The position numbers and the translations under genes were made by a program. A DNA stretch of 64,000 nucleotides, taken from assembly GCF_000348745.1 (NCBI RefSeq), contig NC_020812.1:2394611-2458610 (forward strand), given 5' to 3'. Position 1 is the first letter of the stretch, and each line of letters begins with the position of its first letter. The stretch comes from Micavibrio aeruginosavorus EPB (GTDB lineage: Bacteria; Pseudomonadota; Alphaproteobacteria; Micavibrionales; Micavibrionaceae). Under the pieces are notes generated by a model. That model was not told the origin of the DNA. It did not search any database and saw only the letters and a list, made by a program, of their open reading frames with translations. Positions 25,980 to 34,427 of this stretch are shown here, piece by piece.

Positions 25980-26002
25980 CCCCTGAAATTAGTCGTCAGG
26001 GG
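25980..26002 (-). terminator. weak terminator candidate downstream of icmT
   Basis: CCCCTGA and TCAGGGG are separated by 9 bases, followed on the minus strand by GGCTTTATT. It lies 90 bases after the icmT stop; the U-run is poor, so this is tentative. Confidence 0.4.
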
Positions 26003-26091
26003 TTAAAATGACAAGGTGGAAATGGGGTTTAGGGTTGGGTAGTCCCGTAAAATCCGGGTTTGCGCCCCGTCACGCCGGACCCAAACAGCAA

Positions 26092-26394
26092 TCAGCCAAA
26101 ATCCCGCATCCGGCGGCGGCGCAGCGACACCCAAGCCGGGCGGTTCTGCCCCACGATCCAGACCCGCAACGCCCGCATGGCGGAGGAGAAGGTCAGGCCC
26201 CGACGTTCGAGCATCGAGAAAATGACGGTGATGATGATGGTCAGGACCAGTGTGATCGGCCGGGCATAGACCAGAAGCGCAAAAAACGGCAAAGCCGCCC
26301 GGGCATCGAGCGAGAAAAACCGCACCGGGCGCATGGTGTTGCGCCAGTGCCAGTTCCGCTTCTCAATCAGGGCATCTTCGGTACTTTGGGCCAT
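26092..26394 (-). CDS. icmT: type IVB inner-membrane protein IcmT/DotS (TraK-like)
   Basis: The product of 100 residues matches IcmT: NWHWRNTMRPVRFFSLDARAA, two short hydrophobic segments (LPFFALLVYARPI and LVLTIIITVIFSML), then ERRGLTFSSAMRALRVWIVG. IcmT is essential for Legionella egress and is an inner-membrane part of the apparatus. It follows dotB as traK follows traJ in IncI1 plasmids. Confidence 0.9.
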   Translation of the reverse strand: MAQSTEDALIEKRNWHWRNTMRPVRFFSLDARAALPFFALLVYARPITLVLTIIITVIFSMLERRGLTFSSAMRALRVWIVGQNRPAWVSLRRRRMRDFG

Positions 26395-26482
26395 TTCATC
26401 TGCCTAAGAGGCTGTAAATAATCATAGAATACCGTATCAGCAGAGTTTAAACAAACCGCTAACGGTCAGAAGCAGGGCGCAC

Positions 26483-27646
26483 TTACCCGCCCGCGCCCGT
26501 GGAGGAGGACAGCAGCAGATACCAGCGGCGTTCAATCAATCCGGCATCAAAGGCTTTCCCGGCGGAAATCGCCATGCTCTGCCCATAGGTCGGCAGCATC
26601 CGTTGCAGGTTGGCCGGCCATTCGGTGAAATCCATATCCAGCAATTTTTCGCGCACTTCGTCCGGGAATTTCATCCATTCCCGCACACCGAGACGGCCGC
26701 CGCCAACCTTTGGCACCAGCGCCTGGGTCACGATCATGCGCAACGTTTCCATCAAGGCGTAAGCCCGTTCGGAGCGTTCATTGGCATCGAACGTGGCCAC
26801 CATACGCTGGATGGTCGAGGCCACCCCCGTCGTGTGGGTCGTGGTGTACACGGCGTGGCCGGTTTGCGCCGCTTCGATCGCGGCGGAAATGGTTTCACGG
26901 TCGCGGGCTTCGCCCACCAGAATGATGTTCGGTTTACGGCGCAGGGCGTTACGGACGCCGCGCGCGAAATCGGGCAAGTGACGCGGAATTTCCGTCTGCG
27001 CGACCAACGAACGCGGGCTTTTAATCGCGTCATAGACATATTCGATCGGCGCTTCATACGTCAGCATTTTGCCGCACCCGTGCGCACGTTCCAGCATCAT
27101 GCGGTTGCCCGCGGCCAGCAATGTGGTTTTCCCCGAACCCGTCGGGCCGGTGATAATCACAACCCCCTGACGCGGGGCCCAGTTCTTCACGATGTCTTCC
27201 TCGATATTCAGATCGAGCATCGTCGGCGGTTCGTTCGGCAGAACCCGCATCGTAATCTGCGCCGCGTCGCGGCCCTTGGACAGGACCGGCGTAATGTTCA
27301 CACGGAAACGGATGCGCGTATAACGATCCGGTTTCAGTTCGTAGGACAGGTCGAGGTCGGTCCCCGAGGCCAAGCGCGCCTGCGCTTCTGGTCCGTAAAT
27401 TTTTTGCAGCATGACGGCCATGTCACCCGCATCCAGCGCGCGATAAGTCGCCGGATACAGAACGCCGTCAATTTCGTGATAAATCTGTTTATCGGACTGG
27501 AACGTAATATCGGATGCGTTGCGTTTCACCGACCAAAGCAGGAACGGATCGACATGTTCGTCCGTGAACCGGTTGGGTTCATCGGGCCATGTCTGGGCAA
27601 CGTTATCCGCGCCCTTTACAAGACTTATCGGCTTGCGGGCAGCCAT
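26483..27646 (-). CDS. dotB: type IVB secretion ATPase DotB (TraJ; PilT/VirB11 family)
   Basis: This hexameric cytoplasmic ATPase has 387 residues. Walker A is GPTGSGKTTLLAAGN near residue 170. The Asp box is EAPIEYVYD, Walker B is NIILVGEARDRETI, and the His box is TGHAVYTTTHTTGV. The N-terminal PAS-like part (DPFLLWSVKRNASDITFQSDK) is typical of DotB. Its start overlaps dotC by 22 bases. Confidence 0.95.
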   Translation of the reverse strand: MAARKPISLVKGADNVAQTWPDEPNRFTDEHVDPFLLWSVKRNASDITFQSDKQIYHEIDGVLYPATYRALDAGDMAVMLQKIYGPEAQARLASGTDLDLSYELKPDRYTRIRFRVNITPVLSKGRDAAQITMRVLPNEPPTMLDLNIEEDIVKNWAPRQGVVIITGPTGSGKTTLLAAGNRMMLERAHGCGKMLTYEAPIEYVYDAIKSPRSLVAQTEIPRHLPDFARGVRNALRRKPNIILVGEARDRETISAAIEAAQTGHAVYTTTHTTGVASTIQRMVATFDANERSERAYALMETLRMIVTQALVPKVGGGRLGVREWMKFPDEVREKLLDMDFTEWPANLQRMLPTYGQSMAISAGKAFDAGLIERRWYLLLSSSTGAGG

Positions 27647-28470
27647 GTATCCGATCCCGGCTTGAGTTCAGGCTTGCCGGTGATTTGCACCGCGCGGTCG
27701 CCAACACGCATGACATCGCCACCACCCGTCACGCCGCGATCAACATGCAGCGCGTAAGGTTGCGACACCATATCCTGAGCCAGCAACATGCGATACCGCA
27801 CCATGCCTTGATAATCAGCCGACAACGCTTGCAGGTCGGCCTGGAAAATTTCATCCGCCTGCTCAACACCGCGTTCCCAGCCAATCTGGACCCAGTTTTC
27901 CCAGCGCTCTTGCTCTTCCGGTGTTTCCGGCAGCAAGACATCTGGCGGCGGGGTTACCTTGCCCCAGTCACGTTCCAGATAGTTGCGCCAGACACGGGCG
28001 GTCGCGACGATCTTTGCGTTTGCGCTGATGGAATAAACCCGGTCAGACACGGCGGCGGATTGACCGCCCGCCTCGATCAGCAAAGCATTTTCCTGTTCGG
28101 AAACAATCGGCGGTTCGATCAGCAGACCCGACGGGGCCGCGATCAGCAGCTGGCGGAAATCGAACACCTTGTCCATATAATCGGACGTGTTTTCCAGTTC
28201 ATTCCGGATTTCCCATGTGCGCCAGGCCAGACCGCCGCGCGCGCCATAAGACAACGCCGCTTCCTTCATCGCGTCGAAGCGGATATCCAGCGGCAACCCC
28301 TCGGTCACACCAACGCTGATCGCCGTATCGGTCCGAACCGGATTTTGCAATTCCACAATCGGCGGCGGCGGTGTGCGTTCGGCGCGGGCCACCGGGCCAG
28401 CGAACAGAACAGCGCCACAGGTCAGCGCCGTCAAAGTCAGTACACGGAAAAATGATGGCGTGCGGATCAC
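27625..28470 (-). CDS. dotC: type IVB outer-membrane-associated protein DotC (TraI-like)
   Basis: The product of 281 residues has an N-terminal signal sequence (VLTLTALTCGAVLFAGPVARA-ERT) and the family segments IRFDAMKEAALSYGARGGLAWRT, FDFRQLLI and LLIEPPIVSE. In Legionella DotC is a lipoprotein that, with DotD, brings DotH to the outer membrane. No acceptable lipobox is visible here; the only nearby cysteine sits in ALTC, inside the hydrophobic region, so the protein is probably cut by signal peptidase I. It starts 3 bases after dotD. Confidence 0.92.
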   Translation of the reverse strand: MIRTPSFFRVLTLTALTCGAVLFAGPVARAERTPPPPIVELQNPVRTDTAISVGVTEGLPLDIRFDAMKEAALSYGARGGLAWRTWEIRNELENTSDYMDKVFDFRQLLIAAPSGLLIEPPIVSEQENALLIEAGGQSAAVSDRVYSISANAKIVATARVWRNYLERDWGKVTPPPDVLLPETPEEQERWENWVQIGWERGVEQADEIFQADLQALSADYQGMVRYRMLLAQDMVSQPYALHVDRGVTGGGDVMRVGDRAVQITGKPELKPGSDTWLPASR

Positions 28471-28473
28471 GTG

Positions 28474-28992
28474 TTATCCCCCGACACCCGTCACAGGCGC
28501 GTAGTGGATTTCCACCATGCGGCGAACACCATCCACGCGAACATCGGCGCGCTGCCCCAGTTGCAGGCCCAGCGAGCGCAGGACATCAATCACCGGACGG
28601 TTTTCAACATTGATCGAAACAACAACGGGCACAGGCGGCTGTTCGCCGACAGACATAAAGGCATAGCCGGCGCGATCCGCCAGTGTTTTGGCAATCGGCT
28701 CAACCGGGCCAACCCAGTTCACCGTAATGGCGCGTTTCAATTCAACCGGCGCATCGGCAATCGGTTCAACGGCCACACCGGGGCTGCGCGCCTGTTCGAC
28801 AGCGGCCAGCGTTTCCAGCGCGCCCGATGCACGATCAGCCGCTTCGGCCAGCATCAGATTCACCTTCTCCGGTGACGCAACCAGTTGCGGATTGTTATTT
28901 TTTTGCACGGCCTGACCCGGCGCACAGGCGGACAACGCCAGCGCAGCCACGCACAGGGTCAGCGAAACAGCTTGTTTGCGAAAACGCATCAT
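28474..28992 (-). CDS. dotD: type IVB lipoprotein DotD (TraH-like)
   Basis: The product of 172 residues has a lipoprotein signal (LCVAALALSAC-APG). The C-terminal part (ITVNWVGPVEPIAKTLADRA then VINVLRSLG-type NRPVIDVLRSLGLQLGQRADV) has the secretin N0-like fold known for DotD. It works with DotC and DotH at the outer membrane. The ATG at 28992 is preferred to an in-frame GTG at 28998. Confidence 0.92.
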   Translation of the reverse strand: MMRFRKQAVSLTLCVAALALSACAPGQAVQKNNNPQLVASPEKVNLMLAEAADRASGALETLAAVEQARSPGVAVEPIADAPVELKRAITVNWVGPVEPIAKTLADRAGYAFMSVGEQPPVPVVVSINVENRPVIDVLRSLGLQLGQRADVRVDGVRRMVEIHYAPVTGVGG

Positions 28993-29194
28993 GACCACAA
29001 AACACCCTCAAAAATGCGAAACCCGAGAATGCCAAAAACCCGGGGAATGAGACGATTGGGACAGCAGGCCATGGTATGGCCGAACACCCCCAAATCAGAA
29101 CACTTCCACAAGTTACCTTGTCCCGCGCGGCGGAACAAGTCAGCTTTTTCGAAAAACCGGACAGTTCACCCGGCCCTGAGGGGTGCAGAGCCGT

Positions 29195-29611
29195 TTATTT
29201 GCGCAGAAGACCGTGGCGTTCCATCGAAGACACCACTTTTTTCTTATATTTCCCGCCAATTCCGGGGGTGCGGGAATGATAATGAGCAATCGCCTTGGAT
29301 AAATTGCCAGTATCGTTCAGATGGCGGCGCAAAATCCAGGCGGACACGCCAACATTGGTGCATGGGTCATCACGCACCCATTTGCGGGCGGTGGAGGGGC
29401 TGACCCCCCAGACGCCGGAGAGTTCATCCAGCCAAAGCGTATTGATCTGCATCGGGCCCAGATCATAGGTGCCGTTGTCGTTCGGGCCCACTTCCTGCCC
29501 GACCCGGCCGCCTTCGACCTGATAAATCCCCAGCAAAACCGCCGGGGGAATGGAATAGGTTTGCGCCGCGATCAGGATGCATCCCGCCAGAATACCGGAC
29601 ATTGCACTCAT
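29195..29611 (-). CDS. lytic transglycosylase-like protein (VirB1-type)
   Basis: The product of 138 residues has a short hydrophobic start (ILAGCILIAAQTY) and a soluble lytic transglycosylase fold. The likely catalytic Glu lies in YQVEGG near residue 32, followed by YDLGPMQINTLWL (the GxMQIN motif) and KAIAHYHSRTPG. It should locally open peptidoglycan so the secretion channel can be assembled. It is 12 bases downstream of the 327-residue gene and 200 bases upstream of dotD; that gap holds no gene I can see. Confidence 0.85.
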   Translation of the reverse strand: MSAMSGILAGCILIAAQTYSIPPAVLLGIYQVEGGRVGQEVGPNDNGTYDLGPMQINTLWLDELSGVWGVSPSTARKWVRDDPCTNVGVSAWILRRHLNDTGNLSKAIAHYHSRTPGIGGKYKKKVVSSMERHGLLRK

Positions 29612-29623
29612 GATCGCGCCCCC

Positions 29624-30607
29624 TTATTCCGTGGTGTCTTCGCCGCTGGCGGCTTTTTTGCCAGCGAAGAAGCCCATCGGACTGCCTGTGGGGTTGGCGG
29701 GCGGCGTTGCTGGCGCAGCCGCGACAGGGGCCTGAACGGCCTGTTTCTGGACCAACGGAGCCGCCGGGCGGACGGCGGATGACCCGCCCCCCGATCCCGC
29801 AACCGCGTCCGCGGTCAGGGTCAGCATCTCTGCGCCGCGGTCAAACGCGGCCCAAACGGCATCCATCGGAACCGGGCCACCGCTTTGCTGGATCATGGCG
29901 TTGCGGGACGCTTCGTCCATCATCATCAAACGGCTGGTTTCCATGGCGTGGCATTGCGCGTACAGCAGGCACAGGGCCCGTACGATCGACAATTCGGCCT
30001 TTTTCTTCTGAGCCAGCGTGGCGTTCGGCCCCAGCATCCGGCCACACATGGCCGTGGCCCGGTCCAGCACCGTCGCGGACACATCCTGCACCAGTTTCTT
30101 TTCCGGGCGGCCAAAGGAGTACACCCCGATTGCCTGCACCACCGGGACGAGGGCGAACAGCGCTTGAATATGGATTTGCGGCTCATCCGGCCCGCCAGTG
30201 TACGGCCCGGCCTCCAGCGCGTTCAAGCGCGCGGTGGCATCCGCCGCCGGGGTAAAATTATCGGCAAAGGCCAGAACAGCCCCAAGGGTCGATGCCAAAC
30301 GGCCAACGTCGCCTTCCGCCGGAACATGGCCCGTCATTTCATAGGCCCCCGCCACCAGCGGTGCGGACAGGCCGGCAAGGGCCAGACGCAAGCCATCGGC
30401 CTGCCCCTGATCATCGCGAATATCCATGGATTCCGACAGGACGACCGACATCTGGACCGTACGGCTGATCAATTCGGCCAGACGTGTCGCATCGGTGCGC
30501 ATATCCGGGGCCACGCCCATGCGGGCAGACACCGACCCCACCGCCGTCATCAGCGGGACGCCCAAACGTTCCAAAACCTGTATTTGAAATTCAGCGCGCT
30601 GACTCAT
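29624..30607 (-). CDS. protein of unknown function in type IVB locus
   Basis: The product of 327 residues has no signal peptide. It is mostly helical, with segments such as LGAVLAFADNFTPAADATARLNALE and KKKAELSIVRALCLLYAQCHAMETSR, and ends in a Pro/Ala-rich tail (residues about 275-327). I do not recognise the family. It is placed between the DsbG-like gene and the transglycosylase on the same strand, so co-function with the secretion machine is likely; a cytoplasmic accessory or substrate-recognition role is only a guess. Confidence 0.62.
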   Translation of the reverse strand: MSQRAEFQIQVLERLGVPLMTAVGSVSARMGVAPDMRTDATRLAELISRTVQMSVVLSESMDIRDDQGQADGLRLALAGLSAPLVAGAYEMTGHVPAEGDVGRLASTLGAVLAFADNFTPAADATARLNALEAGPYTGGPDEPQIHIQALFALVPVVQAIGVYSFGRPEKKLVQDVSATVLDRATAMCGRMLGPNATLAQKKKAELSIVRALCLLYAQCHAMETSRLMMMDEASRNAMIQQSGGPVPMDAVWAAFDRGAEMLTLTADAVAGSGGGSSAVRPAAPLVQKQAVQAPVAAAPATPPANPTGSPMGFFAGKKAASGEDTTE

Positions 30608-30723
30608 AATCTCATTATGTCAATAATGGCGGCCTAAGCCTGCCTTGAACCCAATCGTAACCCTGTCTTTGTTATAGGGGGGACCGGGCAAAAACGGCAA
30701 CCCTTTTTGGCCGCCAAAAGCAC

Positions 30724-30750
30724 AAACACCCCCGAAAAACGGGGGTGTTT
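30724..30750 (-). terminator. terminator after the DsbG-like gene
   Basis: AAACACCCCC and GGGGGTGTTT form a 10-bp stem around CG pairs and A-rich loop, starting 19 bases after the stop at 30769 on the minus strand. Confidence 0.75.
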
Positions 30751-30768
30751 GCTTGAAAGACAGGAAAA

Positions 30769-31629
30769 TCAGAACAAATCGGCGGTTATTTCGGCCAGGT
30801 CGCGCGGACGTCCACGCACCATCTTAATTTCGCCCGCCTTGCTGCGGTAAAGCAGGATCGGCGTGGCATCCAGTTTCCAGTTTTGCATGATCAGCAAATT
30901 CCGTTCGACCCCTTGTTTGTTAATCGCCGGATCAATCGGCAAGGCCTTGTCATCGCCATCCAGATGTTTGTACCAGCGGTCTTCCGCATCCGGCGCGGCC
31001 AGAAGGTAGGCGGCCTGGGCCTTCGTCTCATCACGCAAACCAACCGGGATCATCTTGATCTGGATTTGTCCGGTGGCCAGCAAATCCTTGCGCAGATCGT
31101 TCATCAGCGCGTGGCAATGCGGGCATTGCGGATCCATGAACGCATAAATCACCGGAGCATCGGCATTTTTGCCCAACGTGATCATGTTCGAGGCTTCGAC
31201 CTCTTTCATCAGGCGCTGGGACGGGCTCAGGTTTTGTTGGGCGCGCAATTCTTCCTGAATGGCCTGCAGCGGATCGACGGTGGGCGTGGCCGGGGTGGCC
31301 AGCGCATCCAAAGCGGCATCGCCGCCCTGCAATTTCGCCACCTGATCAATCGTCACCGGGTGGCCGGATTTATCGAACAGCAGCCCCATGATGATCGCCT
31401 CACCATCCGGTGTGACGTAGAAATATTGTTCCTGTCCCTGCAGGATCGTGGCCCAGCCATCCAGCCCCTTGTCCCGGCCCAGATAACGGATTTGCGCGCC
31501 GCGCGTGCCCAGTTCTTTTAAAACTTCGGGCATCGGGGGTGTTTTTTCCGCCGTTTGTGCCGATACGGGCGACAGGCCCATCACACACACCAACGCAGGA
31601 ACCAGTAAAAGACGGAGAAAATTTTTCAT
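30769..31629 (-). CDS. DsbG/DsbC-like periplasmic thiol-disulfide protein
   Basis: The product of 286 residues has a signal peptide (LRLLLVPALVCVMGLSPVSA-QTA). An N-terminal cystatin-like dimerisation region (LKELGTRGAQIRYLG, YFYVTPDGEAIIMGLLFD) precedes a thioredoxin fold with the active site DPQCPHCHALM near residue 170 and a cis-Pro segment DATPILLY. It likely isomerises or reduces disulfides of envelope proteins. Because it heads the dot cluster, it may serve cysteine-containing components such as those at 18353-20910. The ATG at 31629 is the first good start. Confidence 0.85.
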   Translation of the reverse strand: MKNFLRLLLVPALVCVMGLSPVSAQTAEKTPPMPEVLKELGTRGAQIRYLGRDKGLDGWATILQGQEQYFYVTPDGEAIIMGLLFDKSGHPVTIDQVAKLQGGDAALDALATPATPTVDPLQAIQEELRAQQNLSPSQRLMKEVEASNMITLGKNADAPVIYAFMDPQCPHCHALMNDLRKDLLATGQIQIKMIPVGLRDETKAQAAYLLAAPDAEDRWYKHLDGDDKALPIDPAINKQGVERNLLIMQNWKLDATPILLYRSKAGEIKMVRGRPRDLAEITADLF

Positions 31630-31768
31630 GGCGCACAAAACCCTGTAAAATGGGACATAGCCAAAGAGTACAGATCATTTATGGCGGCGTAAAGGCACGG
31701 CTTGCCCCCGCACAATGACCTGATACACTTGTCCCCGCTGAAAAATTTTACAAAACGGAGAATGCGTG

Positions 31769-32344
31769 ATGGATACCGGCCTTATCATTCTGATTGTTCT
31801 GGGTGTGATCGTTCTGGGTCTGATCATGATTTACAACCGTCTGGTCGCGCTGCGCCAGACGCGGAACAATGCGTTTTCCGACATTGATGTGCAGTTGAAA
31901 CAGCGGTTCGACCTGATCCCTAATCTGGTTGAAACGGTCAAGGGCTACGCCACGCACGAGCAAAGCGTATTTGAAAACGTCACCCAGGCCCGCGCGCAGG
32001 TGGGCCGCACATCCGGGGCCGGCACCGACCGCATTCAGGCCGAAGGCATGTTGGGCAGTGCGTTGATGGGGTTGTTCGCCGTGGCGGAAAATTATCCGCA
32101 ATTGAAGGCCGATCAGAATTTCCAGCGTTTGCAGGCGGAATTGAGCGACATTGAAAACAAGATCGCCGCCGCGCGCCGTTTCTTCAACAGCGCGACCAAC
32201 GAATACAACACCGCCATTCAACAATTCCCCGCCAATCTGATGGCGGGCATGTTCGGATTCCACAATGAAGAATTCTTCGAACTGGACCCGGCGCAGCAAC
32301 AGGCCGTTCGCAACGCCCCGCCCGAAGTGAAATTCGGCGGATAA
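31769..32344 (+). CDS. lemA: LemA family protein
   Basis: The product of 191 residues has one N-terminal membrane helix (LIILIVLGVIVLGLIMIY) and the conserved helical LemA domain: DIDVQLKQRFDLIPNLVETVKGY, NPQ-type ENYPQLKADQNFQRLQAEL and NEYNTAIQQFP. Its function is poorly defined. Pairing with an HtpX-type protease is common. The ATG at 31769 is 8 bases after GGAG; a GTG codon directly before it is a possible alternative. Confidence 0.93.
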   Translation: MDTGLIILIVLGVIVLGLIMIYNRLVALRQTRNNAFSDIDVQLKQRFDLIPNLVETVKGYATHEQSVFENVTQARAQVGRTSGAGTDRIQAEGMLGSALMGLFAVAENYPQLKADQNFQRLQAELSDIENKIAAARRFFNSATNEYNTAIQQFPANLMAGMFGFHNEEFFELDPAQQQAVRNAPPEVKFGG

Positions 32345-32357
32345 GGCACGCAACCCC

Positions 32358-33392
32358 ATGGCCTTCGCCGCGGCGGGTTTAAAAACCCATATCTGGAACA
32401 ATAATCTGCGCTCGATCATCCTGCTGGTCGGGTACCCGTTCCTGATGGGGGCGATTGTTTGGGCCACGGCCGCCGCCATCGGATATTTCATGGGGCAAAG
32501 CGCCGGACCCCACGCCCCGCACGGGGCCATCGCCACCCATTTCGCCAACGGATTTATCGCGCAATACTGGCCCTTGATCGGCACCGCCGTAGCGATCTGG
32601 TTTATCATCGCGTGGTTTTTCAACACGCGCATGGTGCGGATGTTGTCCCACGCGAAACCCGTGACCCGCACCGAAGAACCCGCGCTTTATAACCTGCTGG
32701 AAAATCTGTGCATCGCGCGCGGCTTGCCCATGCCGCAGCTCAACATCATTGAAACCGATGCCCTGAATGCCTTTGCCAGCGGCGTGCAGCGCAGTGATTA
32801 CACCGTGACCGTTACACGCGGCCTGCTCAACACACTGCAACCGGATGAGGTTGAGGGCGTTCTGGCGCACGAGCTGACGCACATTATCAACCATGATGTG
32901 CGATTGCTGATGGTGTGCATTATCTTCACAGGCATGATCGGATTTGCGATGCAACTGGTGTGGTCATCGGTGCGCTATGGCCTGTACATGCCGCGCAGCG
33001 GCAATAACCGCAACAATGGCGGGACCGTCATTATTGCGCTGGTGATCCTGTTGATTTTGGCGATTGGATACGGGGCCAGCCTGCTGACCCGGTTTGCGCT
33101 GTCGCGGCGCCGGGAATATATGGCCGATGCGGGGGCGGTTGAACTGACCCGCAATCCGGATGCGATGATGCGCGCCCTGCAACGCATATCCGGGCGCGAC
33201 CATATTCCCGCCGTGCCCGATGATGTGGCGTTGATGTGCATTGAAAACGACCATGCCTTTATGGGACTGTTCGCCACGCACCCGTCGATTGAGGATCGCA
33301 TTCGCGCCCTGTCCACCATGACCGGAACACCGATCCCCAGTGCAAGCGGGACCGAAAAATCGGATAACCCATTGAATCCATGGGTCAGATAG
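32358..33392 (+). CDS. HtpX-like M48 membrane metalloprotease
   Basis: The product of 344 residues has membrane helices near residues 15-45, 70-90, 190-205 and 220-245. The zinc site is HELTHIINHD near residue 170, with the third ligand in RREYMADAGAVELT. These features define peptidase M48, which degrades misfolded membrane proteins; the active site faces the cytoplasm. It is 13 bases downstream of lemA and is therefore co-transcribed with it. Confidence 0.92.
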   Translation: MAFAAAGLKTHIWNNNLRSIILLVGYPFLMGAIVWATAAAIGYFMGQSAGPHAPHGAIATHFANGFIAQYWPLIGTAVAIWFIIAWFFNTRMVRMLSHAKPVTRTEEPALYNLLENLCIARGLPMPQLNIIETDALNAFASGVQRSDYTVTVTRGLLNTLQPDEVEGVLAHELTHIINHDVRLLMVCIIFTGMIGFAMQLVWSSVRYGLYMPRSGNNRNNGGTVIIALVILLILAIGYGASLLTRFALSRRREYMADAGAVELTRNPDAMMRALQRISGRDHIPAVPDDVALMCIENDHAFMGLFATHPSIEDRIRALSTMTGTPIPSASGTEKSDNPLNPWVR

Positions 33393-33499
33393 ACGTCCGA
33401 TTTCGGTTGAACCCTCTTCCCGAATGCTTACAATACGCTATATGACTATCAAAGGCGGTCATGATGACCGCTTTCGCTATCGAATGGAGAGAAGAAGAT

Positions 33500-34213
33500 A
33501 TGCAACCCGATCGTTTTACGACGCAAACCACCACTGGCGCAGTTGCCTATGATGCTGGCCTGCGCGCCCATTTCCAGAAGGTGTACAACACCATGGGTCT
33601 GGGCCTGGCCGTCACGGGCGTGACCGCGTACGTTGTGTCCAGCATCGAGCCCGTTGCGAAAGTTTTGTACACGACACCACTGGCTTACGTTTTGATGTTC
33701 CTGCCGCTGGTGTTCATGTTCTTTGGGTTTAACCAGCGCGCCTTGATGACCAAAAGCGCGGCCCAACTGACCAGCCTGTTCTACATGTTCTCGGCGGCGT
33801 TTGGTTTGTCGCTGGGCGTGATCTTCCTGGCCTATACGGGCGTCAGCATTGCCAAGGTGTTCTTCATCACCGCGGGCATGTTCGCCGGTACGTCCATTTT
33901 TGGTTACACGACCAAGAAAGACCTCAGCGGCCTGCAAGGTCTGCTGGTCATGGGTGTGATTGGCCTGTTGATCGCGATTGTGGTGAACCTGTTCCTGCAA
34001 AGCGCGATGATGGACTTCGTGATTTCGTGCGTTGGTGTTTTGATTTACACCGGCCTGATCGCGTTTGACACGCAGAACATCAAGGAAATGTACAGCGAAG
34101 CCCACGGGTCCGAAGCCAATGGCAAGGCCGCCGTTATGGGGGCGCTCAGCCTGTATGTGAACTTCATCATGCTGTTCCAATTCCTGCTGAGCCTGCTCGG
34201 CCAACGGGAATAG
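33500..34213 (+). CDS. Bax inhibitor-1/YccA family membrane protein
   Basis: The product of 237 residues has seven predicted membrane helices and the family features GLGLAVTGVTAYVV, FFGFNQRALMTKSAAQL and the conserved C-terminal FDTQNIKEMY plus ALSLYVNFIMLFQFLLSL. YccA-type proteins modulate FtsH, two copies of which are encoded at 50987-55017. The ATG at 33500 has a GAGAGAAGAAG ribosome site; a start at 33461 would add 13 unlikely residues. Confidence 0.92.
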   Translation: MQPDRFTTQTTTGAVAYDAGLRAHFQKVYNTMGLGLAVTGVTAYVVSSIEPVAKVLYTTPLAYVLMFLPLVFMFFGFNQRALMTKSAAQLTSLFYMFSAAFGLSLGVIFLAYTGVSIAKVFFITAGMFAGTSIFGYTTKKDLSGLQGLLVMGVIGLLIAIVVNLFLQSAMMDFVISCVGVLIYTGLIAFDTQNIKEMYSEAHGSEANGKAAVMGALSLYVNFIMLFQFLLSLLGQRE

Positions 34214-34298
34214 GTCACGCGAAAAGAGACGAATTCTTCGACGCAGAAGGATAGTTTCTGAAATAAATTTTTTGCACGCGTGCAGTGCAAAACAGCTA

Positions 34299-34325
34299 AA
34301 CGCCCGGTTGTCCGGGCGTTTTTTT
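34299..34325 (+). terminator. rho-independent terminator
   Basis: AACGCCCGG, loop TTGT, CCGGGCGTT, followed by TTTTT. It ends the transcript of the Bax inhibitor-1 family gene. Confidence 0.92.
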
Positions 34326-34427
34326 ATACTCGAATATTCTAATGCAATCACACCCCCGTAATCATCTTATGAATCCTTAAGCTTGGGCCTATATTCTGAA
34401 TCCATGCATGAAGCGAAGGGGGGCGAC

